Numbered from the stretch's first letter, positions 48,844-61,479 are shown. The stretch: 64,000 bases of DNA from Rana temporaria (GCF_905171775.1 NC_053494.1:123594028-123658027), one strand, 5' to 3'. A program made the numbers and translations. The notes: generated by a model from the sequence alone, not told the origin.

Positions 48844-49189
48844 TATTAGAGGGGAAAATCTTCTAGTGGTAACACTAGTTTTAATGATTAAGGTGACAAC
48901 CAGGTATTCCCTAATTTTGGGAGGATTTCCCCTCACTTCCTGTTTTCACTATGAGACAGGAAATTAAGGGAAATCTGCTCAATGGGACACAGATGGTGAA
49001 ACAAACTGACAGGGGGTTATACCCTTTACTCACACTATCCAAAATGAAAACAAAGTTGTGTATTTAGTTCTACTTTATCTGATTTCTTTCTAGTTCACAG
49101 CAATTTAGAGAAAAACTGTTAAACTGTCATTGTGATTGTACTTTCTTGTGCTTTGTAACGTTTTCTCTTTCAGCTTCCTATATCAACAA

Positions 49190-49640
49190 TCACATTTAAC
49201 TACACTGTATGACCATCATTTTGTGGACAGTTGACCATCACACTTCCCTATAGTATGCACACACTTCTAAATTATTAAATTCAGGTGTCTCCAGTAAAGG
49301 GCGCTGCTAGTGCTAAAGCATACATAGATATTTTGAACTTCCAGGCTTGTGGCAACAGTTTGAGGGAGTCCTTTTTTTCTCCGTCATGACTATCCCTGTG
49401 TACAAAGCCAGGTCTATAAAGACATGCTTTAAACGATTTGGTGTGGAGAAACTCAAGTAGATTGCATAGAACCTTGACTTCTACCCCACTGAACACTTTT
49501 GGTATAAATTTGAACACTGATTAAAAGCTAGTTCTTCTCATCCAACATCAGTACTTGATCTGAAAATTGTTCCTTTTGTTGAACAGGTACAACTTGCCAC
49601 ATCTCATGTAAAGGTTTCCCAAAGTTGTAGCTACAAAATG
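49190..49640 (+). mobile_element. decayed Tc1-type transposon remnant
   Basis: CACTGTATGACCATCATTTT and GTGGACA at 49204 look like a Tc1 left end. From about 49484, CCCCACTGAACACTTTTGG and then GTTCTTCTCATCCAACATC read as the end of a transposase frame (PLNTFG, then SNIS). Only the ends of the gene remain and stops break it. Confidence 0.65.
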
Positions 49641-49649
49641 ATCCTAAAT

Positions 49650-50140
49650 CCATAATAATGCCCATGGCTTTTAAATAACATGTTCAAGAAGCTCAAATAC
49701 TATAGTTGTAATAGTCAGTTGCTTACAAAAGTTAGTGCATCTAAATAGGGGCTGACCCTGCTATTTATGATTTTCTGCCATGGCCCAGGTAAAGTTTTGC
49801 GTTAGGCAAAGACACTGCCTTTGTCTGAGCTGGGAATTAGTGCCTCTGCTTCACACATTCTAGCCTTGGATACATCTGAAACCTAAAAATAGCAGCTACA
49901 TGCATGCTACTTGGAATCAAAGAGAGCCCTTAAGGAATGACAGGTAAGAATTGTATTGGCTTTCATTAGAATTTTTAGAATATAGGCAGAACTCTGGGCA
50001 GGTGGAACTATAGTCAGTTTTTTTTTTTAAATTAGGTGAAGAAATCTTTTTCAGAAAAGAAAAAAAATGTAAAAGTAATTCTGCAACAGAAAAAAAGTGT
50101 TTTAGACACGCAGTCGTCAACTAGTTAAAGTAACATGTTT
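49650..50140. other. intergenic stretch without a gene
   Basis: No supported coding frame or element ends. Confidence 0.5.
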
Positions 50141-50144
50141 CTGC

Positions 50145-50339
50145 CTGAAAAATGAAAAAGTCAGACAGGCTTTTTTTCTCGGAAAGTCCGGCCGTGTGTA
50201 GCCTCCGTCTGACTTTTTTGGTCAGAAGTCCGACGGACCTTAGATAGAGAACCTGTGCTCTATCTTTCCATCGGACTTCCGATGGACTCACGACGGACTT
50301 TTGCATGGTCAAAAGTCCGACCGTGTGTACGAGGCATTA
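50145..50339. mobile_element. short MITE related to the GTACACACGA family
   Basis: AAAGTCCGGCCGTGTGTAG near 50184 and AAAAGTCCGACCGTGTGTAC near 50310, with central AGATAGAGAACCTGTGCTCT. The left end is degraded. Non-coding. Confidence 0.6.
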
Positions 50340-50587
50340 AGGAACATATCTACCTGCTCAGTACCCCAGATTTTCTGAAAACCCCTGTTTGTGATGCAGG
50401 AGAGCTATCTTTAAAATAATCTACTGCAGACTCGTTGCTGACTCTCCATTCATAAAATCACAGAAAAAAAGGAAGGCTGAGACTTCCAAAAGTCTTCAAA
50501 CCTGCAATTGTTTTAATGTGACTGGTGATAGTGGAATAAAATAAGTTATAAAGCACAGGATTCATGAAGTACACTCCTAAAGACCAT

Positions 50588-51277
50588 GGGCCAGATTCAC
50601 AGAGCAGATACGACGGTGTATCTCCTGATACGCCGTTGTATCTGTTGTTCTATCTATGCGACTGATTCATAGAATCAGTTACGCATAGATAGCCATAAGA
50701 TCCGACAGGTGTAATTGTTTTACACTGTCGGATCTTAAGATGCAATACCGCGGCCGCCGCTGGGGGGAGTTCGCGTCGCAAACCAGCGTCGGGTATGCAA
50801 ATTAGGAGTTATGGCGATTCCCGACGGTTTTTCGCGTTCGCTACGTCGCCGCTAGTCTAGTTTCCCGTCGCAAAGTTAGTCGGTATTTTTGGTGCCTTAA
50901 CTTTACACAGCAATCGTATTGCTGTATAAAGTATGGCCGTCGTTCCCGCGTCGAAATTTAAAAAATAATGTCGTTTGCGTAAGCCGTCCGGAAATACGGA
51001 ATTACGCTACGCGCGTCGCCGTTCGAAAAAATGACGTCACTTCGCGCAAAGCACGGCGGGAGTTCCAAAACGGAGCATGCGCGTTAGGTCCGGCGCGGGA
51101 GCGCGCCTAATTTAAATGGCACACGCCCATTTGAATTGGCCCGCCTTGCGCCGGAGGCCGCCGGCGTAGGTTTTCATTGCAAGTGCTTGGTGAATCAGGC
51201 ACTTGCGATGAAAAATTGCGGCGGTGTAACGTATCTACGATACGTTACGCCGCCGCTCTTCTATGTGAATCTGGCCC
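50588..51277. mobile_element. GGGCCAGATTCAC palindromic MITE with CAT duplication
   Basis: GGGCCAGATTCACAGAGCAG and TATGTGAATCTGGCCC are inverted, flanked by CAT (50585-50587, 51278-51280). Inner hairpins: CTATGCGACTGATTCATAGA and GTAACGTATCTACGATACGT. The most complete member of this family here. Confidence 0.85.
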
Positions 51278-51699
51278 CATAAGCTTTCTTAATTCAGCAC
51301 AGTTTTCTGTGTTTTAAAATTGTGCCATGGTCTGTCTAAAGTTTTTAGTCAAGATTTTGAAATGTGGTAAATAAAATGATTACAATCATCAATGGCTTTT
51401 GTGGCAAGTCTGAAACTAGAAGCCCCTGTAGCTAGCAACCAAAAATATTAATTATGTATGCGTCCACAGTAAAATAAGTTCACTTAGATGTGGTATTCCA
51501 ATTTGTAGTGAATGTAGATTAAACTATTAAATATTAATTGTATACTGTATCTCCTTCTGTTCTGGAGTTCCGAAGATGCCCTGTTGTAACCATTCTAAAG
51601 TCATTACAAGACAAACTATATAAGATGCCAGATGATAATGAAATTCACTTTATCTACCTAAAGCATTACACATGGACAGGCTTAAACTTTAAATATAAT

Positions 51700-52477
51700 G
51701 GCCCGGATTAACAGAGAGCGGGCGCACATTACGCCGCCATAGCGCATATCAATGTATGCTACGCCGAAGAGGCAAGCATGGAATTCAGGAAGCCAGTGCT
51801 CCCAAAGCTGCGTCGGCGTGGCGTTGGTTTCGAAGGCGCAGGACGGCGTAGGTGGAAGTGAGCTTGCCCCATGCAAAGCCATGCAAATGAGGCGTGACCC
51901 CATGCAAATTATGGTTTGAGAGCCAGACAAGTACGTTTAACGAACTGCGCATGCGTCATGCCGTGGACACATCCCCGTGCGCATGCTCACAACCACGTCG
52001 GAACTACTGCCTAAGATACGCCGGATCACTGCCTACGCCATGAACGTAATCTACGCCCACCCAGACACACGTCCAACATAAAATACGCCGGCTTGGCCGG
52101 GTTGTGTTCCCTGATGCAGACCTTTACATGTCTGCTGCTGAGTTACACCTTCTTTATGGGGCTTAACTTTACGCTGGACGTACAACTTACGCGCACCTCT
52201 CGTAGCCTGCGTCGGGCGCGCGCAGGTTCGTGAATCGCCGTATTTTCCTCATTCGCATATTTGAATGACTAATCAATGGCAGCGCCACCATGCGTCCGGC
52301 GTAAATGTGCGCCCACTCTACGCCAGCGTAGGCAAGTTACGTCTGCGGGATGAAGCCTGTTTTTTAGGCGTATCTTAGGCGTTTGTGGGTCCGGCGCACA
52401 GATACGACGGCGCACATTTGTACTTACGTCGGCGTATCTTGAGATACGTCGGCGCAAGTGCTTTGTGAATCCGGGCC
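51700..52477. mobile_element. GGCCCGGATT palindromic MITE
   Basis: GGCCCGGATTAACAGAGAGC and CTTTGTGAATCCGGGCC are inverted; flanks AAT and ATT. Internal TACGCCGCCATAGCG and CGGCGTATCTTGAGATACGT. Related in layout to the GGGCCAGATTC copies. Confidence 0.75.
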
Positions 52478-53158
52478 ATTGTTTTTTTCTTCCCAGTAAT
52501 TTTTTTCTAGAAATGTCGTTAGGTTGTTATGATTGGTTTCCTGTAGTAGTCCATGTAGATTAGTGAATTTAATACTTAATTAACTTAATGCTTAGAATAT
52601 CCTATCGACATACAGTAAGTTAAACCAGCTATGTACAAAACTCTGCCAGTTACACTTGGAAATGGTTAATCATTTTTTTTATTTCTGTATCTATATTAAA
52701 TCATTTCCATACTGATTTTCTAGTTGTTTGCATCATCTAAAGTCCAAAGACACCCCCTTTCTTTTAATATATGACACCAAAGTACTTTACATTATGCATG
52801 CGTCAATCTACCCCAGTTCGTGCCCCAGAGGAATTTACAATCCAACAACCATTTCTCAGTCATAAAGACACACAACGATTTGGTTTAATGGCAGTTTGGG
52901 AAGAAGCCAATAAGAATTCAGCATTTTGGATTGTTTTTTTTAAATCATAATTTTTTTTTATTGTGCCATCAAAAACAAGACATACATTGTACAATCAAAT
53001 AATGCGAAACATCTGAAGACAGTACAAAAACAAAGTGGGAACAAAAAGGTTATACAGAATAGTGGTACAAAAGCAATTCACATAAAACATTTTGTACAAA
53101 AAGGAGAAAAACAAAAAAGGGGGAGGAGAGTGCAGGCAGACTGGGAAACAAAGACCCA

Positions 53159-53938
53159 GGGCCAGATCCACAGAAGAATTACGCCGGCGTATCTATTGAT
53201 ACGCCGCGTAATTTCAAAGTTCCCGCGTCGTATCTACAAAACAAGATACGACTGCATCTGGGCTCGATCTGACAGGCGTACTGTCATGAATATGCATCAA
53301 GTCTGTCTGGTTACCTGATCTCCATGTGTCCATTAGAGGCTGACCCTGTTCTGGTTTCCCTTTTTATCACTTCCTCTTCCTGTATGGCTCCACCCTAGTC
53401 CATCCCAGGAAGCCTATATTAACCGTTGCTCTACAGGTCTGCAGTGCTGTTCAACAGTGTTCCTATGCTTAGTTCCTGTCTGCAGTGTAATCGCTAGTTC
53501 CTGTTTGCAGAGTGCTACGATCATCTTCCGTGTACCGTTTTGGCTTGTCCCCGACTTCCTTGTCTGCCTGTGCCCCTGACTATTTGCATGTTCCACGGTT
53601 ATCCTTGTCTGCCTGTTGCCCTGACCTCGGCCTGTCCATCACCACTGTTTGTCCTGCTGACTGCTTCCCCCTTCTCCCTGCGGAGTGTGACTTGAGGAAT
53701 CTCGGGGATGCGACCTGGACCCAGTTGCGGCCAAGACCATCCCTACCATCAAGGGCCCTGGTGAATACAAAACTGGGTCTTAGACTCCGCGCCCTGGGTG
53801 ATCTTAGGTTCACGCTTCGTCTCTGCTAGCAGCAGTCGGCCATAGGATTCACCACCCTGTGGTGCATCCCTGACCCCTACGGGGTGCACTTGTCACCTGG
53901 CCACAGGTGACCTGACACGTACGTCTTAGTACGCCGTC
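53159..53938. mobile_element. GGGCCAGATCC MITE inside the L1, itself split by an LTR
   Basis: Left end GGGCCAGATCCACAGAAG with ATTACGCCGGCGTATCT belongs to the GGGCCAGATTC family. The sequence resumes after the LTR as CGTACGTCTTAGTACGCCGTC and stops near 53938 without the expected right end. Confidence 0.65.
53282..53917. mobile_element. solo LTR, 636 bp
   Basis: Starts TGTCATGAATATGC and ends GGTGACCTGACA, giving inverted TGTCA/TGACA tips. A 5-bp target duplication CGTAC lies at 53277-53281 and 53918-53922. No internal retroelement genes remain, so this is a recombined solo LTR. The frame at 53512-53829 lies within the LTR and is not a host gene. The family (Gypsy or other) cannot be told from the sequence. 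Confidence 0.85.
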
Positions 53939-55878
53939 AACCCAGGTGTATCCAGCCACGCCTGCCATATAGAATAGATTTTTTGAGGTGCATTTCTATG
54001 CTGATATGTTAGGTGCTCTCGAATGAGAACATAGTTTACTTGGTCCACCCACTGAAGTTTAGTCGGTACATGTGCAGCCAGCCAAAACCTTGCAACCAGC
54101 TTCCGAGCTATGTATAATAATCTAATCATCGCTATATTAACAGGGTAAGGAAAAATGTCCTCATCACTTGCTCCCAAGACACAGATCAAGGGATCCAAAG
54201 GGATCCTAACCTGAAATACTGAGGAGATGACTCCAGTGACATCACCCCAGTAACGATGTAGCTTGGGGCAGCGCCACATGAGATGAATTAGAGAACCCTC
54301 ATCCCTGCAACATTTAGGACATATAAAGGAGTCCCTTCTCCCCCAGCAATGCAATTGAATAGGTGTACGATAAGCCCTATGCAACAAAAAAAGATGGGAC
54401 AACCTATGAGACAGTGACACCGAAGTAAGGGGACCGGTTTGTAAGCATAAATCCCAATTTTCCTCAGAAACTTCTCCCAAATCCTGTGTCCAACCCCCTC
54501 TGCTTGGTAGATTCGCTACGTCTTGCGTGGTTAATAATAGAGTTGAGTAAATAAGAGAAATCAAGCCCTTTCTCTCCTGACCATAAAAATATCCTTAAGT
54601 AAGGAATTACTGACAAGCATAAGGGTAGAAATTTGGCCTTGAGCCTGCAGAGCATGTCTTAATTGGAGGTCTATAAAGGACTTTAATACATTCTCATGAT
54701 ATAATTGGGCAACCTTGTTAATACACGCCGCCCTCCACTCCTGGAAACCCTCCAACTGATAAACTTCCTTAAAATTAGGATTACCCCACAATGGGGTTTC
54801 TTCCAGAAACCCAGAGATCCTCGGACAAGACCTGAAAGCAGTTCAAAGTTGTTTAAGAAGGACAACAGTAGGGGCCTTTTGCGGCAACCGGGGTTACCCT
54901 GCCTCCATCTCGGTCAATACTGTGGTATCATGCGTTGCAGTCCGCAATAGGTTCCCAACCGGATCAGAGTCATCCACCAACCCGCAGCTACTGAGATGCT
55001 GAAGTTGAGATGCATACAAATAAAGTTTGGGGTTGGGGACTGCAGCTCCTCCCCGATCTTTACCATATTGCAAAGTGGAAAGACTAATTCTGGCGACCCG
55101 TTTCCTCCATATTAGAAATCTGAACAGGGTATCAATATGGGTGAACCATCTACGTGGGATCCACTGTGGGGAATTGTGCATAATATACAATAGTTGGATA
55201 CATACACTCCCAAGCATTTAAAAGAGGAGACTACCTTGAGGGATTCCGCAGCAACCGGCAATTAAATCGTCGGTGCATCCAAAGGTAAAAGAACAGATTT
55301 ATTCCAATTGATGGAGAATCCCGACAAGGAGCCAAAATGTCTAATCAACTCCATAGCACTGACCAGGGATGCGTCCACATCCCCCAAATACAATAGAGTG
55401 TCGTCCGCATAAAGGGAAACCTTCTCAACGCCCCGCTCTCTCACGAACCCCACAATAGATGGGGATAAACGTATAGTGGCAACAAGTGGTTCGAGCACAA
55501 GCGCAAATAGCTGGGTTGACAATTGGCACCCCTGCCTAGTACCCCGTAAGAGAGGAAAAGGATCGGAAAGGTCCTCATTCACGCGAACCCTAGCCGTGGG
55601 GGCCGCATATAATAACTTAACCCAATTAATAAAGTTCTCACCGATTCCGAATCGTTTTAGCACCTCCCACAGGTAAGGCCATTCAACGCTGTCAAAGGCC
55701 TTAGCCGCGTCTAAGGAGAGAATTGCTCGTCGTCCTGGATTATCCACTGGATCTGGAGGTTTAAAAATAAGAGTTGAATATTGAGGGATGTGGACCTAGT
55801 GGGGATGAACCCTGACTGATCTTTATGAACCAGTTTATGTATAACTTTGGCTAATCTAGTGGCCATAACCCTGGCCAT
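53939..55878 (-). pseudogene. L1 (Tx1-like) ORF2 fragment: reverse transcriptase and zinc knuckle
   Basis: Several - strand frames continue one another. 55878-55748 gives MARVMATRLAKVIHKLVHKD, then QSGFIPTRS. 55747-55262 holds the RT core: AILSLDAAKAFDSVEW with the first aspartate, GTRQGCQLS, and the YADDTLLYL active site. 55217-54561 holds the thumb/connection region in broken frames. 54564-53926 ends with a cysteine-rich motif CPKCCRDEGSLIHLMWRCP (C-x2-C-x8-H-x4-C). At least three frameshifts or stops make it non-functional. The RT type fits L1/Tx1 rather than LTR elements. Confidence 0.88.
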
Positions 55879-56689
55879 GGGCGTCCGCAGACATTTTTTC
55901 AGGGGGGGGGGGCACTTCGGCAGCGGTGATACACAGTCGCATTTAACCCTTTCTTCAACCGCTAGCGGCCGAATAGCGCAGCTAAGACGATGGTAAAATG
56001 CCCAGCTTTTTAGCGGCGCTTTACCGATAATGCGGCCAGCTGGTATTGTGAAATAGCTCTTGAGATAATTCAGCTTCACTCCATGCCCATATAAATGTGT
56101 CCTAGAGAATGTACAGATCCCCCCTTCAGCACAGATGGACCCTTACTTCAGCACAGACCCCCCCATTGAGCACAGACCCCCCTTCAGCAAGGATGGATCC
56201 CCCTTCAGCACATACCCCCCATTGATCACAGACCCCCCTTAATCACTGATGGACCCCCCCATTCAGCACAACCCCCCCCTTCAGCACAGATGGACCCCCA
56301 ATTCCATTCAGAAAACATGTGGATTTCCCCTAGGTGAGTGTTTCCCTATGTTTTGTGAGTTACATATCCAGCATCTGGACTGTGTGCTGACGCTATATGA
56401 CGTCACGAGGAGAGAGGGGAGGAGGGGGAGGTATGAGGGTGGGAGGAGGGGGAGGGATGATGTATTTTGTTTTAAATGTTCTCCTTGGTGGCTTTTCCTG
56501 TATATGTAATGGTGTTGCACTGCTTTTTTATCACTTGCCTGACGAAGAGGTCCTGTGCGGCCTCGAAACGTTGCACCTCTTGTGATGTTTTCTGTGCATT
56601 AAAACTTTTTGGACGTTATATACGATCCGTGGTGTGCTGGCGAATATGTTCATGTGGTTGATTGTTCCAGTGCCCAGCTGGTGATTGCT
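55879..56689. other. foreign block inside the L1
   Basis: Starts GGGCGTCCGCAGACATTTTT. A degenerate tandem array with CCCCCTTCAGCACAGATGGA (56112-56300) is followed by a GA-rich tract (56400-56460). The sequence CTGACGAAGAGGTCCTG and CCTCGAAACGTTGCACC lies at 56538-56580. It replaces most of ORF1 and the ORF2 endonuclease region, so it is an insertion with deletion or a rearrangement. Confidence 0.55.
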
Positions 56690-56968
56690 TCAGCACCCAT
56701 TTTTGTACTTATGAGCCGTTTCCCCAGGAGGGTGTGCGATTGGAATATGATTACATGACGTGACTGCAGAAAAAATGTCCCGCAATGTGGGTTCAGGATC
56801 AGGCAGGTCTGATGACATGGCCGCCCGCATACTGTCAGGCCCAGGGGTATTACTCACTGCGTCCCACGGCAGCACAGGTGGCGACGGATTTTCCAGAGGC
56901 GCTGTATCGTCCGCATCCGACTGAGAGCCAGAGTGATCCTCCGTACCCCCTCCACCCGCGGCCGCCAT
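56690..56968 (-). pseudogene. L1 (Tx1-like) ORF1 N-terminal fragment
   Basis: Starts MAAAGGGGTEDHSGSQSDAD and includes PEPTLRDIFSAVTSCN, like the segment before the coiled coil in L1 ORF1 proteins. It ends where foreign sequence begins. The position, about 230 bp inside the 5' target duplication, supports the ORF1 assignment. Confidence 0.6.
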
Positions 56969-57210
56969 CTTGGATCGCGTTTTGCGAGGCAGATTGGGCC
57001 GCAGATCCCTGTTAAGACATCCTCCCAGCGGCTAACACTCACGGCGGCAGGTGGGCAACGATGACAGGGAACACCGGAGCACAAGGAGAAATTGTTAGCG
57101 AGCAAACAGAGGTGTTTAGCAGGATACAAGCACGGATACACGGCGGAGCTCACACAGTGCACGTCTGCCTACATCCGCTGTCAAGCCACTCCCCCAGCAT
57201 TTTGGATTGT

Positions 57211-59179
57211 AGGTTAAAACTGGAGTATGCAAAAGAAAACCCATGCAAACACAGGAACAACATATACAGTACAGAGCATGAATATGTTGTCCTTGGTAGG
57301 AGGAACCTTGCTAGTCAGTACCTCTAACTTTGTAAAATGGCCTCTGTGTAGCTGCTCAAAGTGACATGTGCACCTGAAAATTGAAATGCTTTCATATTAG
57401 AGAATAATGATTTAAGCGTTTTGGGGGCTAACTGTCTGGAAATTGATAAAAACGTAAATTTCAGGTACTTTTCGTGAGGCAATCCCTTAGTAAATATTAT
57501 GAATAATAGATTGGGAGTTCTACTTTATTACATGGCATCTATTGTGTCTGGCAGACAGACAGATAGATATTTTTTTTTTTTCATGGTTGGGGGATTAAGC
57601 CTTGGGCTTCTAGAGGAGAAAAATAAAGTGGCACATCGCATGCTGCAGCGAATTGCAAGTGTGGCAACATGAAACTTCTCTATTATATATGGCTTACAAA
57701 AATACGCAAGGCTAATTCATCTTAGACAGAAATATAAACATGTACTTATATAAATGTGAAAACAGGTGCCAAATAACAATCAATGTGTGATATTCTAACA
57801 CTCAATAATGATAATATAAAGTACCTAAAGCTTTTAGTGAAAAGGTCCTCATGAACTGGAAACTCCACCTTGAATGATAATGCAAAAGTACTCCAGTGTG
57901 TGCTTAGTTCTTCTTTAATGTGCAATACATGTCCAAGCAAGTGCCTGAAGAGGTGTTTTAGGCACTTGCATGGAGGTGTATTGCACTTAGGAGAAGATTT
58001 GAGCACACATTGGAATATTTTTGTGTGATCTTTTATTGTGAAATTTCAAGTTCAGGAGAATGTTTTTCATTAAAAGGTGTCTGGACTTTACATTAACATT
58101 ATTGATTTTTATAATATCACAAAAAGTTAATTGACATGTGTTTTTCCATTTACATAACAGAGTGCTTGTATTCCTAAGTTAAATTAGCACTGGGTATTTT
58201 TGTAAGCCATTATAGGATTATCCAGGATGATAAATTTAACTCAGCAGAATAGGGAGGAATTTTGATTGGGTTTTTTGGTTGGCACAAGGTGTGTTCTTTT
58301 GCTTTCCATTGGGTATATTTTCCTTCACACAGCATACATTGAAAAACTTCATTAACATTGTCAAACACTACTTAGAAACCAGCAACTGTTATACAATATG
58401 AAAAGTGCAGTGATCAGGATAATGAAATATTGTACATAGCATAGTGTATATAGTGCAGGGTTTAGAAGTACGTAACTCACAGGGGGAGATTTATTAAAAC
58501 TAGTGCACACAAAATTTGGTGCAGCTGTGCATAGTATGTAACCAATCAGCTTCTAACATCAGCTGGTTCAATTAGTCAACATTTCCCTCCATTAAAGCTT
58601 CCCCTCCCAGTACAGATCCCCTCTACTACAGATTTCCTCCCAGTAGCCCCCCCCCCCCACCAAGTCCTCTCTCAGCTGGGTAATGTGACCATAGCAGGTG
58701 AGGAGCTAGGTAGGGCCTTCCCCACTCTGGGCTGCCGCTGTCTCTCTCTGAGATCTGACAAGCAACAGGAGTGGCAGCTGCAAATGATTCCGGTGCTCAG
58801 GTAACTGTCAGCACTAGCTGCTACCCTGCTGATTCTCTGGGAGGGGGGTTTGGACCCCACCATCACCCCTTTTATTTATGCCCCTGGTGTCTGCAATGGT
58901 GTAGGGGAAGAATATCAGATCTAAAACCTGCAGAAAGGGACACAGGCACCCAACATTCCTGGGAGTTTCATTTGCTGAAAAGTCTGACATAGATTGCAGG
59001 AATTAAATTGAGTGAAAGTCGGAAACACTGGCCACTGAAGAGATGAATATAATACCTATTCTACTGCCGGAAACTTCAATCAAGATTTTTTTGAATGACT
59101 GACAGTGTAATTTTAACTAGAGATCAATAACTAGCTTTTCTAAACCCTTATTATTGCATGCAGAAATTTTCACATTGAC
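57211..59179. other. intergenic stretch without a gene
   Basis: AT-rich. A MITE-like AGGGGGAGATTTATTAAAAC start lies at 58481, resembling the TTTACTAAA family, and CACTTGCATGGAGGTGT near 57964 sits opposite AAGTGCCTGAAGAGGTGT. No supported coding frame. Confidence 0.5.
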
Positions 59180-59183
59180 TTAA

Positions 59184-59711
59184 AGCGGAGTTCCGGCCAC
59201 AATTTCACTTTTTAAATATAAATACCCCTGTAATACACAAGCTTAATGTATTCTAGTAAAGTTAGTCTGTAAACTAAGGTCCGTTTTGTTAGGTTGTTAC
59301 AGCATTTAGACACTTTATAAAATAGAAATTGACTGGGGCCATCTTAAGTGTGGGCATCATGAAGCCAGACTGTATAACTTCCTGGATTTCAGCCTTGCAG
59401 ATCTCGCACATGCTCAGTGCTGCACAAGCAGTGTACTAGGTTTCAGATCAGGTTTCAGCACCTGTACTGTCCAAGTCACATGATTCTTCGAGACTGGGGA
59501 GTGCACAGACTCCTGGAAAGTTACACCCACTACATTCCCAGGAGTCTGTGCGGTGTAGGTTAAGCACCTAGGTGCAGGAAGAGGGAAGATTAACTATTCT
59601 GCCTAGCAACAACACTTTGAAGGCATCTAAAAAAAAAAAAATTCTTAAAGGACTAATGACATTTTTTTAAAACTACTGATGTAATGTTATATTAATGGGT
59701 GGAACTCCACT
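59184..59711. mobile_element. 528-bp TTAA element, AGCGGAGTTCC ends
   Basis: TTAA AGCGGAGTTCCGGCCAC (59180) and GGGTGGAACTCCACT TTAA (59715). The interior has CACAGACTCCTGGAAAG/TCCCAGGAGTCTGTG. Same group as 2868-3489, 34439-34795 and 62613-63081. Confidence 0.85.
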
Positions 59712-60404
59712 TTAAAAAAAAGTTCTGCATGACCAATTCTAGTAAAAAATAGAAAGAACATACTGCCATGTGTGTCATTATCTGTGTTTGGGCAAAGGTT
59801 GCAATGGGGCAGGGGAATGATTTTTTTTCATGCAGATTTCTTAGTCTTCCTCAATTGAAGATTTTTGCTTTTATGACCAACTATATAGAAACAGCAGCCA
59901 TGGTCAACTTATTTTTATGGCACTGGCTACATCACTGTTTTATCCTTCCTTCACTGCTTGGTGAGCTCTGCAGGTACTGACGATTATATGTGTTCAGATG
60001 TTTCCAATAATAATGATACCTTTATTGCCAGTTCCGAGAATCTCCTTGTCTCATGCTTCTTGTCTCACTGACTAGAAGCATGCTGAAACTTGTACATACA
60101 AATGATGTATACATTAATTGTTCCACCAGAAATGCATGAAATCTTTAATGGTGACCGGCATTAAAACGTGTTGGATTTTAGACTGTGTAGAGTACACACA
60201 TGGAAAGAAACAAGTAATATTGGAAAATATAATATATCATATCATATGTTATTATATTATATCATATCTTATATATTTTCTCTATGCACATCCTGGAGAT
60301 ACCAAAACAGCCTCAGCCCACCCCTATTTTTACTATAGCAATATTACTCAAGTGTGGAGAAGGCTGCTGGATGTTACTGGCTGTATTCATATATAAATGC
60401 AAAC

Positions 60405-60750
60405 ATTTTTGTACTGAAGAGTGTGGAGGGTATGCAAGTGCCCAGTATGTACAGGAGAGGAGTGTGGAGGGTATGACAGTGGCAGTATATACATGAGAGG
60501 TGTGTGGAGGGTATAAAAGTGGGCAGGATGTACAGGAGAGGCGTGTATGACAGAGGGCAGTATGTACAGGATAGGAGTGTGGAGGTTATGGCAGTGGCAG
60601 TATGTACAGGAGAGGAGTTTGAAGGTTATGACAGTGGCAGTATGTGCAGGAGAGGAGTGTGGGGGGTATAACAGTGGGCAGTATGTACAGGAGGAGTATG
60701 GAGGGTATGGCAGTGGGCAGTATGTACAGGAGAGGAGTGTGGAGGGCATG
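60405..60750. repeat. about 41-bp minisatellite, reverse copy of the 23.7 kb array
   Basis: Unit GTACAGGAGAGGAGTGTGGA with GGGTATGACAGTGGGCAGTA is the reverse complement of the unit at 23713-24537; about 8 copies. It is followed by GTCAGTCCGCCCCTG (60817-60831), which looks like a hAT right end. A matching left end was not found. Confidence 0.85.
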
Positions 60751-61029
60751 GTGGCAGCCATCTTTAAACCTTGGGGGCCCATGATTTCCTATTGCCCGGG
60801 GGCTCCATGAGTTGTCAGTCCGCCCCTGGGAAGGGCTTTAACAAAGTCCCGACTCCTAGAACGGCTCCTGTAATAGATGGAACACTGATCCAATGCAGTG
60901 AGATTGAATCAGTGTGACATGTATCATAGGAGCCGCAAGCCGGTCTAGGAGGTGGGACTTTGTTACATTGGCCGCCCGGCAGATTCAAATTCAAGCCCTG
61001 TGGCAGCAGGAGATTGTCGCCCTTTTGTG

Positions 61030-61460
61030 TAATCCAGGGGCACTGGTAGGCTGAAAGTGGTGGGCACTGGTAGGCTGAAATTGGTGGGCACTAGCATGCT
61101 GCATTTAGTGGGTGCTGGCAGGCTGCATTTAGTGGGCACTGGCAGGCTGCATTTAGTGGGCACTCGCAGACTGCATTAAGTGGGCACTGGCAGGCTGCAG
61201 TTGGTGGGCACTGGCAGGCTGCAGTTGGTGGGCACTGTCAGGCTGCAATTGGTGGGCACTGGTAGGCTGCATTTGGTAGGCACTGGTAGGCTGCATTTGG
61301 TGGGCACTGATAAGCTGCAGTTGGTGGGCACTGGCAGCCTGCAGTTGGTGGGCACTGATAAGGCTGCATTTGGCGAACACTGGTAGACTGCATTTGATGG
61401 GTACTGATAAGGCTGCATTAGGTGGGAAATGGTAGGCTGCAATTTATGGGCACTAGAAGG
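61030..61460. repeat. 24-bp minisatellite, about 18 copies
   Basis: Unit GGGCACTGGCAGGCTGCAGT then TGGT, with variants. Similar in wording to the array at 29041-29517 (GGGCACAGGCAGGC). Confidence 0.9.
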
Positions 61461-61479
61461 CTGCATCTCTTGTATCATT

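Larger units (their letters stand above)
52935..57194 (-). mobile_element. Tx1-like L1 retrotransposon with 16-bp target duplication
   Basis: CAGCATTTTGGATTGT occurs at 52919-52934 and 57195-57210. The T-rich sequence just inside the left copy is the A-rich 3' tail of a - strand element, so this is a target-primed insertion. Order on the - strand: 5' region, ORF1 start (56968-56690), a foreign or rearranged block (56689-55879), ORF2 RT to C-terminal part (55878-53939), a MITE with a solo LTR inside (53938-53159), then the 3' UTR. The endonuclease and most of ORF1 are missing and ORF2 is frameshifted. Dead copy. Confidence 0.85.

Noticed and set aside
53512..53829. 105-codon cysteine/leucine-rich frame
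   Set aside because: Lies wholly within a solo LTR defined by TGTCA/TGACA ends and a CGTAC duplication.
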